From: Artemisia argyi
Taxonomy: Eukaryota > Streptophyta > Magnoliopsida > Asterales > Asteraceae
Assembly: GCA_030686995.1 (NCBI GenBank)
Contig: CM060703.1
Span: forward strand, 116,569,361-116,633,360
DNA length: 64,000 nt
Direction: 5' to 3'
The notes below the pieces were generated by a model. The model searched no databases, was not told the origin of the DNA, and saw only the letters and a list, made by a program, of their open reading frames with translations. How positions within the stretch are numbered: position 1 is the first letter of the stretch; each line of letters begins with the position of its first letter. The position numbers and the translations under genes are program-made. Below, one piece after another: positions 35,843 to 48,799 of this stretch.

Positions 35843-36787
35843 ATGGACGATGGGAACATCTTTGAACCCGTCATCCCACCACAACAAAACCCACCACTAG
35901 AACCTCTTAGGCCCCGAACCTTAGGAGAGTATTCCTGACCTAGCCACCAAGGCTATCGAAACACCATTGAGCTCACCGGAGCCAATGTGACCCCCTTGCG
36001 ATCCGACACCATCCGGTTGGTGCAAAGCGGATGTGCATTCCATGGACTTCGTTCCGAAGATCCAAATCAACATCTTAAGGACTTCCTAAAAATCGTAGAT
36101 TCCATAGACCTAGATGTTGAAACTAGAGAGACAACCCAATTACGCCTATTCCAATTCTCTCTACGGGATCAAGCTAGTCAATGGCTTGAGCGTTTACCCG
36201 CGGGATCCATCACCACATGGGATGATCTCACCACTCATTTCCTTGCTCAATTTTTCCCACCGGGAAGAACTACTAAGCTTAGAAATGACATCTTGATGTT
36301 CCAACAACGTCAAAATGAATCTCTTTATGAAGCATGGACTCGTTTCAAGGACTTAATCCAAAAAGTCCCTCATCATGGCATAGATCTTTGGCTCCAAGTC
36401 CAAATCTTTTATGACCATATCGATCTCTCCACGAGGCGAGCCATTGACCAATCGGCCAGTGGTAAGCTACGTGACCTAAGTGCGGAACAATCATGGGAAC
36501 TCATAGAAGATCTTGCTCTCTATGACAACGAAAGTTGGAATGATCCCCGTGATTTGAACAAAACGGTCAAGGCAATATCTTTGCCTTCGAATAACTCTAG
36601 CACTCCCGACCGTAGGATCAGGGAACTTGAAGGTCGAGTCAAGTCTCTCATGAAATCTTACGAAGCTCAAAAGCCTTCAAGCCAAGTAAGCAGAATCGCT
36701 TCTACATGTAAATTGTGTAATGGCCCTCACGAGACTCATAACTGCATGGAGCTTCCAAAACGTGCTTATAACGAATTCACATCGTAA
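35843..36787 (+). pseudogene. gag: Athila-type gag, one stop (element B)
   Basis: ATG at 35843 (MDDGNIFEP) with a TGA at 35936, then open to a stop at 36785. Core motifs: SGCAFHGLRSEDPNQHLKDF, FSLRDQASQWLERLP, FLAQFFPPGRTTKLR and KVPHHGIDLWLQVQIFYDH. Near the end is one zinc knuckle CKLCNGPHETHNC (CX2CX3HX4C) followed by MELPKRAYNEF. It is close to C's gag but far less damaged. Gag binds and packages the genomic RNA. An in-frame ATG at 35987 could start a protein without the first 48 residues. The region to 37459 continues the gag tail in other frames. Confidence 0.88.
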
Positions 36788-37459
36788 CACGTTGGTCGAG
36801 GCCCTTGAACTTCTGACGAGGCCTATGAGGCATGGAAGGATAAACCTAATTTCAAAGGGTACCAAACGCGGAGCGTATCCTTCAACGACTCCTCACCACT
36901 CAAATGGTCCGAGCATTTTCCATCGCAAAGCACTCCTAAGCAAAGCTGTGATGATACCTTGCGAAAATGCATTCTATCTTAAGAATTGCAGCTCTCAACG
37001 CTCGAGGCTAAATTTAGACAACAGCAGGCCGATATGAATAACAAGATTTGTAATCTGTTGACGGCTATCAAAGAGCTCGTTGTTAATAAACCAATTCACG
37101 TTGATGAGGTTAAATCTGTTAACATCATGAACCCGCCAACCTCTCCTGTGAAAATAAAAAGTCCTAGTAAGCTATTCAAACATCTATTACCAAAAGTAAA
37201 AGAACCCATCAACCCCCTAGGACCAATTCATTTCGTAAATACCATCACCACAATATCTGCCTCTACACCTAAGCAGAACCAACAACAGGCTAAAAATGTC
37301 GGTCATACAGCTAAAGATGAGACCTTAAGGGTGGACCGCGATTTGACCAGAAGCCCTACCAACTCATTCAAGCAGTCCACTGCGCAAGAATCTAGCAAAT
37401 CGGATGAAGGGAAAGAGAGATCGGAAGAGCATATGAGAAATCCAACCATTTTTGGGTAA
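36788..37459 (+). pseudogene. Distal gag region, frameshifted (element B)
   Basis: The frame is lost near 36788. Coding-like sequence continues in another frame (DEAYEAWKDKPNFKG), then in 36986-37459, where LSTLEAKFRQQQADMNNK looks like the short coiled coil that follows the knuckle in Asteraceae Athila gag. The linker contains HFVNTITTI, matching the D scrap at 8191. A stop closes it at 37457. Not functional as it stands. Confidence 0.65.
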
Positions 37460-37658
37460 ATCTATAATAGAGGAGCCCGAGAGAAAAATGGAAGATGATA
37501 CTAGTGGGAGTAGTGATAGGACTGAGAAAAGCAACTCTAAAGTTTTCAAGATCTCCTGCACAATTTAGGAAAAGCTCTTAACCGATAGTCATATAGACCA
37601 TAGCCTCCCTGTCAACATAATCCCCCTCACCCTATACCACGAAGCCTTCCCAGAACGC

Positions 37659-37931
37659 ATGGTGTGCGAAAGAGTCAATAATACAAGGGTAATAAAAGAT
37701 TTATCGATCATGATTAGAGAACTTGTTTACAATACTGACCTCACTATGGTCGATGACATGGACCCTGTCACCAATCAACCGTCAACCAACCTTGTTCTTG
37801 GAAAACCATTTATGAATGAATCAGGAGTAATCCTTGATGAGAAGGATGGTAGTGCGTTGTTCACCAATGGTGTTAAGAAGGTAATTTTTCGTTGGGGTAA
37901 TAAGGAGGTGTACGAGTATCGGAGAAAATAA
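37659..37931 (+). pseudogene. Retroviral-protease-like segment 1 (element B)
   Basis: 91 codons. It contains NLVLGKPFMNESGVILDEKD, the GxPF-type C-terminal strand and following region of element aspartic proteases, then FTNGVKKVIF. The catalytic D-S/T-G motif is not visible upstream, so it is a partial or degenerate domain. The second segment follows in a different frame 36 bases later. Confidence 0.5.
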
Positions 37932-37966
37932 GGGGATGTGATCCGAACAATCTCAAAATTCCTTGC

Positions 37967-38569
37967 ATGATCGGTCATAAATACTTCGATAATGTCTACA
38001 TTAACGTCTTCCTACCTAAGAATTTTATGTCCCTATTCCATTATAACAATATCCGCAGATGGGGAATGATTTACAAGGGAGAAAAAGTGGTTGGTAAAGA
38101 TCATGAAATCCAGGTGTTCGTAGGAAATATGGCATTCACTATGGAATTTACAATCGTGGACAACATCGAAGATTACGTCGACCCAAGGTTGTCACAAGTT
38201 GTTTTTGGAGCACCCTTTTGTGAAATCACTAATCTAATAGTTGATGACCGAAACGGAATCATGACCTTCGCTGATGGAATTAGGAGGGTTTCATACCAAA
38301 CGCCGTACAAGAGAAAAGATCTCAAGGGAATCGATTGTGACGGGCTTGATAGGATAAGTTCCCAACTTATTTTGTGTGATGAAGATGTTCGGAGAGGATG
38401 TAAGAACACTTCCGATTTATCATGTGGATTCTTTAAAGATGTTAGTAAACTTGGATCTAAGTATCGAAAGGATCTCTTTAAGTTCGAAGACCCGAAGTAC
38501 CTACACTATGAAAGCGATACTAGTTTAGAAGACGACTTAGAGAGTGAAACCAACGACGAGGTCACGTAG
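37967..38569 (+). pseudogene. Retroviral-protease-like segment 2 and tail (element B)
   Basis: 200 codons. EFTIVDNIEDYVDPRLSQVV, then FGAPFCEITNLIVDDRNGIM and FADGIRRVSYQTPYK repeat the layout of segment 1, so the two look like tandem relatives. The acidic tail (LEDDLESETNDEVT) resembles proteins I recall in Asteraceae elements. No D-S/T-G active site is seen, so proteolysis is doubtful. No reverse transcriptase follows. Confidence 0.5.
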
Positions 38570-41052
38570 TAACCCATGACCTTGAGTCTAGCTACAATAC
38601 TCGTAAATAAAGAAAAGCGCTTCTTGGGAGGCAACCCATGTTTTGTGTGTTTTTATTTGTTTGTTTGTTTGTTTGTTATTTGCTTCTGTATGCATGATTT
38701 ATTTTTATTGTTGGTAGATCATGTTTCGAAACGAAAAAGTGGAAATACTTTACTTTGTTGTTTAGCCTAGTCTTAACTTCACCTAAAAGTATTTTTGCAA
38801 AAGATAATTGTAAGGGGAAACCCCAAATATGTTTTTAAGAAACAAACCGATCATGATTCTCCACAATATTAAGTGAACACGTATATTCGTATTTGTTAGA
38901 GTCAAATGCTTGTATCGAGTCATAATGAAGTTTTGCAGGATTTTCCAGGAAGTAGGACCAAGTTTTTCCAGAAATTTTCCGGAAACTTAACATAAGAATT
39001 TCTGCAGGTCACTTCTGACGGCGTCATGAGCTTGCTCTTGACGGCGTCACGTGTAAAAATCTGGAAATTTTACCAGTTTTGTTTTTCTAACGGAGTCTTA
39101 AAGTTTTTGCTGAATTATTAAGTTTTATAATCTCTAGGAAATCTGCAAACTTCATTCCACAAGCATTATATCTTACTTTGTTTTCTAGGATTTAGTAACT
39201 TATGTAGATTGCCGCCGATTTTATGCGAGGTTGTCTTGTCTGTTTTCTCAGGATTTACAGGTTATGTATGACAAGAAGATGATTATTATTCTGGAAGGGA
39301 AGCTTTGATTGTTCATTTTCTTGGAGGAAGATCTAACCTGGCCACCTTATTATCCATACCGAGCGAATCAGGGGAGTATTTGATTTCATTCTTTTTACTT
39401 TTTCACTTTTACATTCTTTACTTGAACATTGGGGACAATGTTCATCTTAAGTGTAAGGGGAGGGTAAAATGATGATACCTTACAAATACACTTTCGCTTG
39501 AGTTTGTTTGTTTGATTGTAGATGTGTAATAAAACTATGATAAATACTTGTTAGTGCAATTTTAGCGCCAAAATTAAATTTTTTTTCAACATTTAGGGGT
39601 GAAACTTTAGCCATAGCTAGCGACTAATGGATAGGAGATTGTATGACTAGCACATAACCGTATCATTCAAAAAAATTTTCCACCCAAATATGTGAGGTTC
39701 GCCTTTAGATTTGATAGGAAAAGCATTTACTATTAGTGCTAATGAGTGTACCGGTAGCATTTAGATTCTAGAACTTGCGTTAGTGATGCATCCCGAGACC
39801 GCTAGTGAGACTACATTCGTGTAGTAGGATTTACTACATGATAAGAGGCATTAGGATAGCCCTTGTGTTAAACCCGTATCATAATTACTTGACCATTTAA
39901 GTCATATTACTTGGCTAGTTAAGTCAACTAATTTTTCCCACACCTTAGCGTTGTACTCATTTTTAGTACACGAAACCCCTAGTACACCCCTCTGAGCCTA
40001 TCTTTTCGTTTCTAACTTTAAGCATCTTACTTAAAGGAAGAATTTGTTACACCCCACTTAAATGTACACCTAAATCGCCTTAACCTTCCGTGTATGCACT
40101 CATCTTTAGTGCATTATTGTTAATCGTTAAACCCAAAGTTAATTATCTAATTGATTACATGGTTGCTAAGTCGAGTCATATCCTTGTACATATTGTTTTG
40201 GGACGATTGGGACTCATGGGTAAAGTACTTATTTATGGAGTAATGGGGAAGAACATTATATATTACCCCCGTATGTACGTTAATCATAAAAGTACTCCAA
40301 GTGTTTTGATTATCTTAATTCGAGTCATTAGATTAGTTTATTGTAAAGTATGTAAAAATTCAAGTGTAAGGGGAATGTTCATTCCCTATGATGTATTATT
40401 TTGGATGGTAGGGTAAGAATGTATGAAAAAAAAAAGAAAAAAAAAATCGAAAAAAAATCAAGAAAAAGAAAAAAAAAATAGAAAAAGAAAAATAGAAAAA
40501 ACATACGGACTACCATCCCTTTTCATTCTATGTTCATTTTATGTTTTTGTTATTTTTCATTTATTAGCTTAAGTCAAGTCTAGTCTTGGCTTAGCAACGC
40601 CATATTGTACATGTAATTAACCAAGATTGTTAACTCGCCACTAGTAAAGACTGCCTATATCCAACAAAACAGTGTATTTCATATCCCTACACCTAACGTT
40701 ACAACCCTTTAAAAGACCTCTTTGATAGTTTATCCTAGGTGCTTACGCCATGTGGTGGAGGTTTGATCCTTTCCCAAGCCTATGGTAATCTATTTTGCTA
40801 TAACAGGTAGTGAGAGATATCTTCCGTTTCCATATTGTAATTTATACTTTATTACACCCGAGAGATGTGAGTATCTAAACACTATTTGTGAGGTGCTTGT
40901 GTATGACCTCCGTGCTTGTCTTTGGTCTTTAGTGGAACGATTATTTGTTGTAATTACTTTTATATTAGTGTTAAATGACCCCTAACTTGTATTTTAACTA
41001 GAATAAAAGCGCATTTGCTTGAGGACAAGCAAATCTCAAGTGTAAGGGTATA
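38570..41052 (+). other. B 3' non-coding region
   Basis: Starts with GCGCTTCTTGGGAGGCAACC (38618-38637), a motif I recall from plant Gypsy elements between pol and the 3' region. PPT-like words at 38806, 39449, 40372 and 41038; hairpins at 39423-39444 and 41013-41034; paired TGACGGCGTCA at 39016 and 39039; an A-rich tract at 40426-40500. Homologous to 31820-34227 of C throughout. Frames at 38576, 40090 and 40782 are not supported as genes. Confidence 0.65.
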
Positions 41053-42459
41053 TGATGAGGCGAAAGATGATCCATTTTTAGGGGGTCATTTAAGCCCGGA
41101 ATTGAATTTATTTGATCAAATATTGCCCTAAATCGTTCCTTTTGTGAATTTAGGTACTTTGGGAGTGAAATCTGGAAAAGGAAGCAATTCGGACGTTTTT
41201 GGAGCATAAAAGTGAAGAAAACGCCAAAGACTTAATTTTCCATGCTGGGAACAGTGTGTGACGGCGTCAAGAGTAAGAAATTGACGGCGTCAAGAGTAAA
41301 GATCATGACGACCCAGTACAGAAATGAAGGCGTCACAAAGTAGAGCGTCAAGAGTTAAATGTGTGACGGCCTGCAAATATGGAATACATGATGGCGTCAG
41401 ATGTAGATCAAGGCAGTCTGAGGGTTATTTTGGCGGCGAGAGGACGGCGTCACCCATTTGTTCTTGACGCCGTCAGCCTCTAATATCTATATATAGTTTT
41501 CTAATTTTCATTCATTAAAGAGGAACAAGTTTTGGAGAAACCCTAAGGCCGAAACATATACGAATTTTACAGCTTTTCAAGGGTTTTCAACCCTTGAATG
41601 CTTACATGTGCTATTGAGATAAGTGTTCTTTTAATTCAATCAATATGTCTATGTGTTGGTTGTCTATATCTTGTTCTTATCTTGATTCCACCATGCTAGG
41701 CTAGATTTATCTTGTGTTTGCTTGGATCTAATGAAACCTAGATGTTGATTATGTGTTGATTACTTGTTTATGGTTGTATTGGATGAATGATTTCAATGTT
41801 AGGCTTAAGAAAACTGGCAGATCTCCAAATGGTAACATGCTTGAACGTCTTAGGAAACATGAACCGATGTGTACTAGGTTTTATTGGTTGCATTTAATGC
41901 ATAAGTAAATTCTAATGATCCCATGTTAGGAGCTACTTGCAGGCTCGACATAGGAGTGAAGTAGGCACTCATAGGATTGGGGAAGTAAGTACGCCACCCC
42001 ATGAATGGTATTAAGGAATACAATCCGTCATCCACGCAACTATAACAAGTAATTAACGTGTAAAAGATATCTAGGGAGTAGTGAAATCTAAGTAAACAGA
42101 TTTCTCCACTTATTGCTCACAACCTTAGTATAATTAGTTTATTTTCATCTTTAGTATTTTATTTTGATTGCTTCTTAGTATTGGGTTAGTTGACTAGCAA
42201 CTAATTCCGCCAAATCCTTCAAACCCGAGATATTTACTTGCTTTCTAAAAAATATAAAAATATAAAAAGAATCATCCCTCATCTCTAGAACTAGTATTTA
42301 GGTTTTCTAATCCTAGCGACATTATTCCTAGCTGAACGATCAATCCCCCGGTACTTGTCACTATACTATACTACAACGATCAGGTACACTGCCTGGTGGA
42401 GGTTGTAAGCTTCTCGAGATCCCTCGAGAGGTAAAGCCTGGTGCAATCCCTACACATCA
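41053..42459 (+). mobile_element. Element B, 3' LTR
   Basis: 1407 bp, TGATGAGGCG to CACATCA. It includes the TGACGGCGTCA array (41259-41475) and TATA box (41487-41496). Uninterrupted, so it gives the empty site for C at 42360-42375. Followed by the second ATTAA. Confidence 0.93.
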
Positions 42460-42626
42460 ATTAAGATATATATACGAGGGAGAAATAGGAAGCTCAGGAG
42501 TAGGCGCGCATGGATATTGGACAAGATGATGGAAGCTCATGATTTTGAAAAAAATAAATGATTATAGTCTAGGTTTTTAAAAAGAAAAAGACCTAGTTCA
42601 CTATAATTTGTGCTCTGATACCATTC
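42460..42626 (-). mobile_element. Element A interior, 5' part with primer site
   Basis: About 165 bp right of B, opening with the second ATTAA copy. On the minus strand TGGTATCAGAGCA (42611-42623) is an exact initiator-Met tRNA primer site, three bases from the A 5' LTR. No coding sequence. Confidence 0.8.
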
Positions 42627-45600
42627 TATAACACCCCCATATTAGGATCGCAGCGGAAAGGGACATGGGATGTAATATACTAGTCACATTGTACAAATAT
42701 AGTAATCAACTTTAAAACAAAGTCGTTTTCAATAAAAGTTCATACTTCACATTCGATAATTTATCAGAGTCAACGAAGGTCCCAAAAGGTTTTAACATAA
42801 TCCAAAGTTACATAAGTTTAAAAGTTTGAAACATTATCGAATGAAAATTTTTATTTAAACATGAGCCATCATGTAGATATCCATTTCTTGCGCCGCCCAT
42901 CCAAGCCGAAAGTCACTTACGGACCTGAGATAAAACTTTCTAAAAGTCAACACAAAGGCTGAGTGAATTCATAGAGTTTAATAAGTAATCAGTTGAATAC
43001 AAGATAAATTAGTTTAAAATACGATGGGCTACGTTGTTATACGCCCATAATTAAGTTGACATGTAACAAATACAAGTCGGGAAATAAGATTCTAGTATAG
43101 AGCTCATGAAACCGAACCTTAACCTAGTTTTAACAGTTGCCCTGGTAGGGTAATATTTTCCATTTACCTCAACCTCTCAATATTATGTGACCGTTGAAAG
43201 GTGAGCGCCACTCACTCGGCCAGGCTGGTTAATGCCCAATATGCATATTCATAATACTAGCGTTTATACAAAAATAATTAACGGTTCATGATGGGGACTT
43301 AATTGGCAAGAATTACTCAAGTGACTATAATCATGTAATCGGGTCCAGCATACCAAAAACTACTTGTATTCAGTTTATAAAACTAGCATGTATCCCCCTC
43401 GCGAGGTTTATAAAACGTTTAAATAAGTAAAGGCGAGACTATAAACTCACCGTCAACAAAGAGGAATAATCACAATCAAGCAAGCGAAGAAAGATAGCCG
43501 CGAAGCTCTACGAAGAACCTAAACATATATACGTTCTCTTAGGTTTTGTAAATAAATATTGATGTATTTTTGTTGTATATAAATTATACTCTTACTTATG
43601 CTTGGTACTAATTCTTATACTTGTTTATATGTCCAATTTAGTCATAAGGTTCAAATTTAATTCAAAGGTTCCATTTAAGCCAAAGGGTCCAAAATAACTT
43701 AAGTTGGTCAAAATATATTTAATGGTCAAAAGTTTATAAAACTTAAACATTTTTATACTTTTAATTCCAAAGCTGTCAAAAATGTTTATAACTTATTCAC
43801 TTTCAAAAATCCGTTACTCACAAACCATAAGTCCACAAATCTCGTTTTTTATATCCCCGGAAAGGTATACATCTGTACTAACAAGTTTTGTAGGCTCCAC
43901 TAAGTCAAAAATTACATAGCATCAGTAAAATAATCAATTTACCCATATTACTCAGTCCATCAGTTTTCAGATTTACAACTGTCCCGCGAAAAGTGCGATA
44001 TATAGAGTTTTACTAATCCTATTATTTCCCCATTTTCGGCCACGTTTAAGTTAAGATGTTATCGAAAACTTTTAGTCTTTGAGTAACAGAGGGTTATTCA
44101 TAAAAAAATAACTTTTACACGTTTCAAACCTGTTACTCAGAATGTGACATGTTTCACAAAAATAATTCTAGTTTAATCATCGTAAGGAGTTATTCGATGA
44201 AATACCCGTCAAAATGACCACAATACATAGATCTACAACCCCATATTTTTAGTTAAGGATAAATGTTTACTGATTAGTGCAGTTTATTCCGTTTATATCC
44301 CTAGTCCAAATTTACAGTTTGCATGTTTAGTCCTTTAGGGTTTTCTAGTGATTAAACTTATGTACCAAGCCTAACCAAGCATTATAATTTATATAAGGTT
44401 CAAATACATCAAAGTATACTCTTTATACAGTAGATAATATATAAAAAAAATTGAAAGTTAGTGGAGGATTCTTACAAAAAGAGATGGTCAAGTTGATGAC
44501 TAAGAAGGAAAATCTCTAGGGCTATTAATGTCATCACCAAATCAAAGTTTTTGAGATCACCAAGGAGGAACTTGAAAGAAAGACTTCAAGGGATTTTGGA
44601 GATCTTCTACCTACAGCCACAAAACATTTTGTGAGCCAAAAATATATAGGAAGAAGAGTACCAAGAAGAGAAATGGAGACCAAGGATTAAGACTATAATA
44701 CTTGTACTTTTCTAATCCATGACCACCAATAATTCTTGGAAGATCTTGAGAGTCACCACTCTTGAATAATTCAGCCCATAAACACTTTGAAACCCATGGA
44801 AAAGTCACCAAATAACTCTAGAGAAATGAAGTCTTAAAGGAGGAAAAGAACAAGGAACCAAGCTAGAATCAAGAGACGTTCATTCTTGCACCATCTTGTA
44901 ATAGAAGAATCAACTAACAAAGATGCTTATAAGCTTGAGGAGCCACGAAATATTGAGAGGAAAAACAGATTTTTGGAGTGAAAGAAGTTGGTGATATGAT
45001 CTAGGTGCTAAATATGGTGCTTATCTATGGATTTTGGGTGAAGTGGAATACATGTATACACACATGCAAGCTAATCATGACACTTGGTGTCTTGGATAAG
45101 CTAAAATCAGCCACCATGGTAAACAAAGGAGTGAGTGGGTTATTTTGTGTATTAATTTGGTTATAGATGTGTTATAGATGTAGTTTTGATCCTGGTAATT
45201 AAAATGTAGAGTTTTTAAGACGCGTAACGTAAAACCGGGTAACGTAAAAATACAAAACTTGTAAAAATGTTAAAAATTATTAAAATAACTACTTTTAATA
45301 TATTAGTTGAGTCATGGGTTTATCGGAGTGTTTAAACATCGTTAAAACTGAAACCGTGAGTTGAAAACACGTTTGGTGACACCGATTCTTGATAAAAGTG
45401 ACGTAAGCTATAAAAATGACACGACAAGTATAAAACTCATTTATAAACATGAAATAGTTTAAAAATTAATAAAATATGTAAATTATCATATTCTATGGTT
45501 GGTTCACTTTGCTAAAACCTTAGAACGTAAATTTAAATCGCGTAAATCGTAAAAGGTGCAAGGTTTACGTAAAACTAGAAAAATTAAATTAGGACTTTTA

Positions 45601-45776
45601 AAATAGGATTGAAAGGAAGTAATGGTTCATAGAAAGTGTAGAGTAGACATAGAATAGTCGTGGTTGAATGGATTGAACGTACACGGATAAATTCCGATGA
45701 AGTTAATTAGTTAAAAATAGAATAGTTGAATAATAAACTATTAAAATAAATGACATGAAATTTTAGAAATGTTACA
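42627..45776 (-). mobile_element. Element A, 5' LTR
   Basis: 3150 bp, plus-strand edges TATAACACCCCC and AAATGTTACA. Positions 43235-45776 match the split 3' LTR. The first 608 bp have no partner there. The uninterrupted AATCA at 44908-44912 is the empty site of F. CGCAGCGG at 42649 is the near-terminal motif shared with the E, F and G LTRs. No gene. Confidence 0.88.
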
Positions 45777-47342
45777 CCTTATAGGATACAATTGCACTTG
45801 AGTTTGTTTTTTCGATAGTAGGTGTGTAATAAAACTAAGAGAAATACTTGTTAGTGTAATTTTAGCGCAAAATTTAAATTTTTTTACAACATTTAGGAGT
45901 GAAACTTTAGCCTTAACAAGCGTATCATGGATAGGAGTTGTATGACTAGCACAAAACCGCACCATTCAGAAAAATTTTCCACCCAAATATGTGAGGTTCG
46001 CCTTTAGATTTGATAGGAAAAGCATTTATTATTAGTGCTTATGAGTGTACCGGTAGCATTTAGATTCTAGAACTTGCGTTAGTGATGCATCCAGAGACCA
46101 CTAGTGAGACTACATTCGTGTAGTAGGATTTACTACATGATAAGAGGCATTAGGATCACCCTTGTGTTTAAACCCGTATCATAATTACTTGACCATTTAA
46201 GTCATATTACTTGACTAGTAAAGACAATTGATTTTTCCCACACCTTAGCGTTGTACTCATTTTTAGTACACGATACCCCTAGTACACCCCTCCGAGCCTA
46301 TCTTTTTCGTTTCTAAATTTAAGCATTTTACTTAAAGGAAGAATTTGTTACAACCCACCCAAATGTGCAACCAAATCGCCTTAGCCTTCCTTGTATGCAC
46401 TCATCTTTAGTGCATTATTGTTATTTGTTTTAACCCTTAGTTAATTATCTAATTGATTACATGGTTGCTAAGTCGAGTCATATCTTGTAAATATTGTTTT
46501 CGGACGATTGGGACTCATGGGTAAAGTACTTGTGTTATGGAGTAATGGGGAAGAATATCAAATTATTACCCCCGTATGTGCATTAATCTTAAAAAGTACT
46601 TTAAGTGTGTTGATTATCTTGATTCGAGTCACTAGAGTAGTTTATTGTAAATTATGTAAAAATTCAAGTGTAAGGGGAATGTACATTCCCTATGATGTAT
46701 TAATTTGGATGGTAGGGAAAAAGTGTATGAAAAAAATAACGGAAAAAATAAAGAAAAGGAAAAAAAAATAGAAAAAAAAGAAAAAGAGAAAAACATACAG
46801 ACTACCATCTCGTTTCATTCTATGTTTGTTTTATGTTTTTGTTATTTTTGATTTATTAGCTTAAGTCGAGTCGAGTCTTGGCTTAGCAACGCCATATTGT
46901 ACATGTAATTAACCAAGATGATTAACTCGCCACCAGTAAATATTGCCTTTATCCAACAAAACCGTGTTTTCCATATCCCTACACCTAACGTTATAACCTT
47001 TCAAAAGACCTCTTTGATAGTTTATCCTAGGTTCTTACGCCAAGTCGTGGTGGTTTGATCCTTTCCCAAGCCTATGGTAATCTATTTGCTATGACAGGTA
47101 GTGAGAGATGTTTTCCATTTCCATATTGTGATATAAAGTTTATTACACCCGAGAGATGTGAGTATCTAAATATTATTTGTGAGGTGCTAGTGTATGACCT
47201 CCGTGCTTGTTATTGGTTTTTAGTGGAACGATTATTTGTTGTAATTACTTTTATATTAGTGTAAATTACCCCTAACCTGTATTTTGATTAGAATAAAAGC
47301 GCATTTGTTTGAGGACAAGCAAATCTCAAGTGTAAGGGTATT
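45777..47342 (+). mobile_element. Element D, 3' interior remnant
   Basis: Homologous to 32640-34227 (C) and 39470-41052 (B) but clearly more diverged. It keeps the PPT-like words at 46666 and 47328, the hairpin 47303-47324 (one G-T pair) and an A-rich tract 46731-46790. The left side is cut by A. Frames at 46508-46771 and 47055-47264 are decayed equivalents of those in B and C, not genes. Confidence 0.75.
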
Positions 47343-48799
47343 TGATAAGGCAAAAAGTGTACCGCTTTTAACGGGTCATTTAAGCCCGAATTCGAGATTA
47401 TTTGATCAATTATTGCCCTAAATCGTTCCTTTTGTTGTTTTAGGTACTTTTGAGGAGAAATCTGGAAAAGGAAGCATTTTGGACGTTTTTGGAGCATAAA
47501 AGTGAAGAAAACGGCAAAGTCTCAAAATTCCTTGCTGGAATAGTACCTGACGACGTCAAGGGTTTACTAGTGACGGCGTCAAGAGTGACAAAAGAGGTGG
47601 ATGTGGAACTTATAATGTGACGGCCCTGAACATTTTCTTTGTTATTGATCTGACGGCGTCACCTAGGCCGTCAGGGTCCGAATACATGTGACGGCCCAGA
47701 GCTTATTTGTACATGACGGCGTCAGAAGTGGATCTAGGCAATACGAATTTCAACTTGGCGGCGAGTTGACGGCATCAGAGGCTAATACATGACGCCGTCA
47801 GGATGCATAGTCTATATATATTTTTCCAATTTTTCATTGTAAAGTGTGGAACTTTTGTAGAATAAGTTTTGTAAAAACCCTAGGTCGAATTTCCAGCATC
47901 TTGAAGGGGTTTCAAACCCTTCTATCTTCCATGTTTGAATAAAGATAAGTACTTCAATAATCATTCAATATGTCTATGTATTGTTTGATTCTATCTTATG
48001 TGTATCTTTCTTTTAACATGTTAGGCTAGGCTTTTATTGTGTTTGCTTAGATGTAGTGAAACCTAGATATTGATTATGGGTTGATTGTTTGTTTATAATT
48101 GTTACGGTTGATTGTGTTCGATGTTAGGCTTAAGAAAACTGGCAGACTTCCATTGGTAACTTGCTTGAACGTCTTAAGAAACATGATCGGAGGTGTACTA
48201 CGATTTTTGGTTGTATTGAATGCATAAGTTAATTCTAATGATCCCATGTTAGAAGCTTTTAACGGCTCGACATAGGAGTGAAGTAGGATCATATATAGTT
48301 AGGGAATATTGTACACGGCCCTACGACTGGTATTAAGGAATATACCCCGTCATCCATGCAATTGTAACAAGCTAATCAACCGGTAAAAGATATCTAGGGA
48401 GTAATGAAATCTAAGTAAACACGACTTTCCTCATTATTGTTTCCACCAGATTAGTAAATTAGTTTAATTTTCATTTCTTTTATTTTATTTTGATTACATC
48501 TTTAGTTGATTGGGTTAGTTGGCTAGCAACTAATTCCGCCCACTCCTTCAAAACCCGAGATTTTACTTTCTTTTATAAAATATAAAAAAATACAAAAAGA
48601 ATCATCCCTCACCTCTAGACCTAGTTTAGTAGACTTTCTAATCCTAGCGACACTATTCTTGAGTTGAACGATCAATCCCCCGGTACTTGTCACTATACTA
48701 TACTACAACGATCAGGTACACTTCCTGGTGGGGGTTGTAAGCTTCTCAAGATCCCTTGAGAGGTAAAACCTGTTGCGAGGGCGTAATTCCAACGTATCA
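47343..48799 (+). mobile_element. Element D, 3' LTR (Athila-like)
   Basis: 1457 bp, TGATAAGGC to ACGTATCA. It aligns with the B/C LTRs at both ends and centre but is strongly diverged. The array is retained: TGACGACGTCA 47548, TGACGGCGTCA 47571, further sites to TGACGCCGTCA about 47790, then CTATATATA at 47812. Conservation of the array amid divergence is notable. Confidence 0.85.

Larger units (their letters stand above)
25286..42459 (+). mobile_element. Element B: Athila-type, pol-less
   Basis: LTR element with ends TGATGAGGCG...CATCA and target duplication ATTAA (25281-25285, 42460-42464) inside the A interior. Its 5' LTR is split by element C: 25286-26602 plus 35582-35671, together 1407 bp, equal to the 1407-bp 3' LTR (41053-42459). 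The interior (35672-41052) has a tRNA-Asp-type primer site, broken gag and protease-like segments, but no reverse transcriptase, RNase H or integrase. Equal LTR length and high identity indicate a modest age. Confidence 0.92.
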
